Below, piece after piece: positions 59,276 to 64,000 of a stretch of DNA of 64,000 bases; position 1 is the stretch's first letter; the number at the start of each line of letters is the position of its first letter. A program made the translations under genes and the position numbers. The stretch covers positions 519,001-583,000 of the forward strand of contig SMMW01000018.1 in assembly GCA_004794655.1 (NCBI GenBank). The letters run 5' to 3'. The notes below the pieces were generated by a model. The model was not told the DNA's origin and searched no databases. It saw nothing but the letters and a program-made list of their open reading frames with translations. Source of the DNA: Marisa cornuarietis (Eukaryota > Mollusca > Gastropoda > Architaenioglossa > Ampullariidae).

Positions 59276-60196
59276 CCACTATCATTTTTTTTATTGAGTT
59301 GTAATAAGGAAAATCTTTAACATTTCAATTCTTAGAGTGAAACAAGCATGTGCTACTGCTACTGACGAAGATGAAGAGATTGCACTTATCACGAATAGTC
59401 CGAGATATTTGAATGAGATAAATGGCTGTTAAGAAATCCGAACTTGATATGTGCAGAGGTTCACCCACTGTCCGCTGACGTCATTAAAGCCTACAGATAC
59501 ACTTAACGGACTCAAGCTTTGATAAGCTATCCCAGTTCATTCTCGAGATCGGTGTTTTGAATCTTTTTGGGCTTGATGTTTGTATCTCAATAAAAATAAA
59601 ACAGATTATTTATTCAGACGTTTTTTTTAAAACAAGCCACTCTAGCAAATAATCTTGTCCTCTAGCAAACCGCAAAAATACTCTCGCTCCTTCCTGATCT
59701 CTCCGGGTGACACAATTGGTTGCCGGGAAAAACAAGGCGGCCGAAGGAGGGTGCTTGGTAATGTGATCAAATACGCAGCATGCACGACTGGGTCAACAAG
59801 TTATTACGGGAGAAGTGGCATAATATACACGACCGGTAAATGGCACCCTAGCTGTTATGCTCTGAAAAATTAGCTTCAAGTCGTTCTTCCCGAAATGTGT
59901 CAAATACCAACTTCCTAAAACACTGCGTGTCGAATTGTATGTCGATATTTGCTTACGTGTTCATTTACAGCAATTCTTATTTTCACTCAAAAATACAAAC
60001 ATTACAACGAACAGACGACATTTCATTTACTAATATTTATTAACTTTTAATACGGCTATTACACAGAAATATATAAGAAAAAAAAATCAAGCTCATGTTC
60101 AGAATCGCTATCGTAATCCTTGCTGCGAGATTTCTGTGCAGTGCAGAAGCTGATAAAGCACGCACACCAACACCATACGCATCAAATAATATGCTC

Positions 60197-60198
<2 letters not shown>

Positions 60199-60238
<40 letters not shown>
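60199..60238 (+). repeat. (CA)n microsatellite
   Basis: Twenty CA units ending in TGCAACGC. Confidence 0.95.
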
Positions 60239-60240
<2 letters not shown>

Positions 60241-60868
60241 CAACGCACTATGAGAAAGAACGAGAGGAGGGGAAAGGGAATAGGTCAGAGAGACAGTGGA
60301 AGTAAGATTTGTTTTCCTCCTAAATCAGATAAGAGAAACAGCGCCCGAGGCGACTAGGGAGGCAACTGGCTTGTAACACAGGATGTGCTGATCTCCTTTC
60401 TCCAGATCGATTATTTCATCCCTGAAACACACAGGCGAGCATTAAAACTAGTTCGATATCCTCAAATAACCGTTGTCAAGAAATAGAGAAAACTGACAGA
60501 AGAGGCGGATAAACAGCTGAGCCAATAAACAATTTTTCATATACGAAATTTTTTAACAGGAAGATATTTTTTAACAGGAAGGTATCATCATAAAGTCCCA
60601 GAAATATTGTGAGAAGCTATTACAAACCACTCGCGACTAGGTTCATATTTTTACAGACTTTTTGACTTTTAAAAACTCCTGCAAAGAAAACAACATAATC
60701 AGCAAACTCCTTCTGTTAATCTATGCTCATTTTAAGAAAAATAGTAGATTTGTTGAAATTATTAATAGGTGGAGATAAATCTCTACGAACTTTCGAAATT
60801 CTACGAGTACTTTTCAACTACAATCTGGGGAGATATATAATTGTTTGATTCTACTGTTTTTTAACACG

Positions 60869-60908
60869 CTCTCTCTCTCTCTCTCTCACTCACACACACA
60901 CACACACA
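60869..60908 (+). repeat. Compound (CT)n(CA)n microsatellite
   Basis: About nine CT units, a CACT junction and about eight CA units. Confidence 0.9.
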
Positions 60909-61552
60909 AAGAGAGAAAGAAGACCCATTATAAACACAAGCCTCGCTGACAAAGGAAAGGGCTCGTCTCTACAGACAAAATTGTTACTTTTTTGTTAAGA
61001 CAGAATGCCCCCAAATCCATTCTCCTACACATGGCCGGTTGGATAAATGATCCGAATGCCTTCAGCACTTGCCCACAGGACAGACAGGACAGTCTGCTTT
61101 CCCGAAAAGAACAATCGGAATCCACCACATCCTTTTCAACATTCTCAACGTACAATGAAAGATCTCACATAGTTTTTCGCATAATAAAATTACAACTAAC
61201 TATATAAGGACACTTTTAAGTTGTAATTATTCCCATGCCGGAAGAGACACAAAGCAAATTATGAATCAGTCTTGAAGGAGAAAGTACGAATAGGAAGCCG
61301 TCACGCCTACACACGACTGTCTAATAAATAGAGTTGTGATCTGTTGGTTCCATACCCCACTCCCCTAGAAAATATTTAAAACAAAAAGAAAAAAAAAAGC
61401 TCGAGACAATTTCGAAACACGCCATTCCTTGTAAAGTCTCCCCCCCCCCCCACCAGGCACGAGCTCTTACTATCACACCATCTAATCCTTTTCGAAAACA
61501 TGCATGATTTCACCCACTGTGTTACCATACCACTCGTCTATTGTCTGAGTGG

Positions 61553-61640
61553 TTCTGTGGCGCAAAGATAGAGCGCTTGACAGCAAGACGAGGATGGTAG
61601 GCAGAGAGCTCAGATCACATGTTCAGCACAGGCAAAGTCA
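61553..61640 (+). repeat. tRNA-like SINE head remnant
   Basis: TGAGTGGTTCTGTGGCGCAA and AGATAGAGCGCTTGAC resemble the first half of a tRNA-derived SINE head. The B box is degraded (GCTCAGATCACATG). Insufficient to assign to S1 or S2. Confidence 0.3.
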
Positions 61641-63751
61641 GTCTCACTGAATGTGATATCCATTTATAATGATACCTAATACTTCTTCCTGACGGCGTAA
61701 AACATCAAACCGTCATTACATTGCGGGCATGGCTTAGCAGGTTAAATCCGGCCATCGGGTTTGCCCGATCGACAGATTCCTTATACCCGACAGCCTGTGA
61801 ACGCATCAAAGGATAATAGCAAATTTGAATGCAACCCTGCTGGCATTTTTCTTTCGCTGTCTCTTCGGATTTCCTCCCACTACTCAACGTTTCCCTGTTT
61901 TGTCAATACAAACTTTCACCAAGGTTTCAGTCAGCGCAAAGAACTTCAAGTAAAGACAACAGGCACCCAATTAAACGTTAGTAAAAAAGATTCTAGTTTC
62001 TTGGTCCTTCTCCAAATAAGCACCAGTGTAGCGTCGTCTATTGATCTTTCGAAAGATTAACACCAGCCGACACGTAGGGTAAGCGTGGTTGGATAAGCTC
62101 GCTTTCCCGTTAGTTTTTTTTCAGGTGTGTCTCACTTTGTTCGCGGGTATCGGACCGACAACCGCCTTATGGAGCACGTACACGACCTGTGTTTTTCTAG
62201 CGATAAAGTTACACGAATGACAATATCCAATTTGGCTGAGTATTGCGTTTAAAGCGATAGGTGTAAAACGTTACTCTGTAACTTAAACTTTATTTTTAGT
62301 TTGTTTTAAAAGAAATTTGTAGCAGCCAACTTTCATAATGGGTACATCACGAAGCTACATATAAGTAATATATAACTCCGTGGATACACTCAAGCTAAAG
62401 GACCAGTCTAGCGTCAAGACTGCCTGAGGAAATGGCATCTGTCCAGTTTCTGCTGTCCCATTCATTCCCGTCAGTCTGCAATCTTTTTTCTTCAAGACAC
62501 CAGCGAAGCTTTCAAGAGCCCTTCACATGCTGCCAAATCTCCCAGCTTGTGCAGGGTATGTGTCCAAGTGAGAGGCTGCTGAGAGCGCATGTAGATGTGA
62601 TCTGCCATGTTTGTGTCAAACATCGGGTATTAGCGTGTCATTGACTGGCCAAGTTTTTTTCTTGATTTCTACATTGCTTATTTTCACATCACACAGCCCG
62701 TTTATGATGTGAAATTGATGAACTGGTGGAGTTAAATGTTTAAACCAAAGAAGCCAGCCGCTTCCAGTCGGGTTCACGGTCAGAGCACCCATTATATAAG
62801 TATACAATAACTAAAATGACTGCACATTCAAGCTACACGTGTGGCGTTTCTTGTAGGAACAATACACAATCGAGTGTGGGCAGATGGCATGGCACATGCA
62901 AGAAAGACCTTACATAGACCTGAAGCCAAACTAGCATCTCGTACATGGAACAGCACATAAAGATTACTTTTTGGAGGCGATAGGCGGCGATGTTGGAAGT
63001 ACATGCAAAAAATAAAGCAAAAAACAAAAACAAAGAGACCGCTGTCGTTTGTTTAGCGGTCATTGCTCCTGCCATTACTTTCTATAGCGTCTGCACAAAA
63101 GAGAACAGCTTTTACCTCATTCAACTGACAGTGTGCATGTGCACAACATGGCGTGTGACTGAATAAATATTAATTAGTGTTGCAAAAAACTTGAACACTT
63201 TTTATATTCCTAAAACAGACATTAGGAGGCAAATGATCCCCAGTACGGCGTATCTAAGACTCTCGAATCCAATCATCTACGACCACAGAAAAGACAATCT
63301 AGAAAGAAACAGCACAACTCTGATTGACAAGACTAGGCCTCAAATGTTTTTCTATCCATTTTTCCAAATTTGATTGTTTATCTTCTATTATAGTAAGCAC
63401 TAAATTATTCTTTATTCTAAAGGCCAAACTTCTACCTTAGGGAAGAGGAAAACAAAGTTGATCGACCCAAGGGAAGGGAGGTAATGAATACGCGCTATAT
63501 CTGCTACTCATGTGGTCATGCTTCGCCAATTGCTTCCATACTTGCCCAACCAGCACCCTCCCCTTCTTCCGTAGGAAAGAGAATCATTGTGTAAGAAAGA
63601 TTGCTGTATTGCATGATCAGCTACAATGAGTGTCTGCGGGTTTGCTGAATCCCTACAAATACGCAGTTCCCAGTATAAACTCTCGAGAACACGATGGAAC
63701 CACGGACTTTTTACTGGACTGCTTGCTGACGATTTTTTTTCAGTGAAGTCA

Positions 63752-63920
63752 TAGAACGAGGCTGGTCACAAATAGCTTCCGGTTTAGTCACGTTTCTGTT
63801 GAACTACTAGAACGAAGCTGGTATATAAGAAGCTTCCGGTTTATTCACATTCATTGTTAAGGCTCGCCGAGACTAACAGCGGAGAACTTCGCAAGAGGCT
63901 CAGCGTTGGTCTCGGCAGAC
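63752..63920 (+). promoter_or_regulatory. TATA promoter with duplicated upstream element and 5' leader hairpin
   Basis: Two 56-bp-spaced imperfect repeats begin TAGAACGARGCTGGT (63752 and 63808). Each contains an ETS-type CTTCCGG followed by TTTAKTCAC (CTTCCGG at 63776-63782 and 63833-63839). The second includes a TATA box TATATAAG (63822-63829), and an initiator-like TCATTG lies about 27 bp after it. The expected leader carries a 12-bp stem (63866-63877 with 63905-63916, one G-U pair). It could be a host gene promoter or an LTR; the window ends too soon to tell. Confidence 0.45.
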
Positions 63921-64000
63921 AGCAATCCACCTATACACGTCCGTGGTGGAACCAAAGTCCGTACTTGTCAATCAAACAGTAGATTTGGACCAAGAACCAC

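Larger units (their letters stand above)
59276..63751. other. Intergenic with microsatellites
   Basis: Perfect CRE at 59476, two CA-type microsatellites, a C run (61440-61451), a SINE head trace at 61553 and a 17-bp tandem pair (TTTTTTAACAGGAAGRTAT) at 60549-60584. No gene recognised. Confidence 0.5.

Noticed and set aside
63752..63763. Shared GAACGAGGCTGG between the right-edge promoter and the foldback arm (42004)
   Set aside because: A single 12-base match between two points in 64 kb is expected by chance; flanks do not match.

Overview
This is a eukaryotic genomic window, gene-poor and rich in repeats. The single confident host gene is an intron-containing protein phosphatase 1 glycogen-targeting subunit (PPP1R3 family) on the minus strand. 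The other coding remnants belong to animal-type transposable elements: LINE reverse transcriptases, THAP/P-element proteins and a Harbinger transposase. Many dinucleotide microsatellites, tRNA-derived SINEs and the style of the LINE 3' ends suggest a lophotrochozoan, most likely a mollusc and perhaps a gastropod. That placement is inference from style, not from a species marker.

Layout: 1-2280 has no recognisable gene. 2280-6400 holds the PPP1R3-like gene: 3'UTR, a 332-codon coding exon at 3042-4040, a 2 kb intron, and a likely non-coding first exon and promoter near 6071-6400. From 6.4 to 21 kb the window is intergenic, with SINEs, two MITE copies, microsatellites and possible regulatory clusters near 14.5 and 17.9 kb. 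21.4-24.0 kb holds a broken P-type THAP transposase and a 5'-truncated LINE. 32.07-33.03 kb holds a second copy of that LINE's 3' end abutting an L2/CR1-type LINE tail in the opposite orientation. 38.4-43.0 kb is a dense transposon cluster: a THAP-coding repeat (copy A), a P-like element with 31-bp inverted repeats and a 7-bp target duplication, and a 1.35-kb foldback element whose arms carry 20-bp-period arrays of palindromes. 45.5 kb has a Harbinger transposase N-terminus. 57.4-59.1 kb is copy B of the THAP repeat. The right edge (63.7 kb onward) looks like a TATA promoter with a duplicated upstream element.

The most interesting material is transposon biology. A short MITE family has four copies, each with an exact 5-bp target-site duplication. 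The P-like element's empty site survives in a paralogous repeat in the same window. The foldback element I do not recognise. At least three separate THAP-bearing loci lie within 40 kb. No multi-gene pathway, CRISPR array, rRNA or genuine tRNA gene was seen. All calls come from reading the sequence; no alignment or database search was run.
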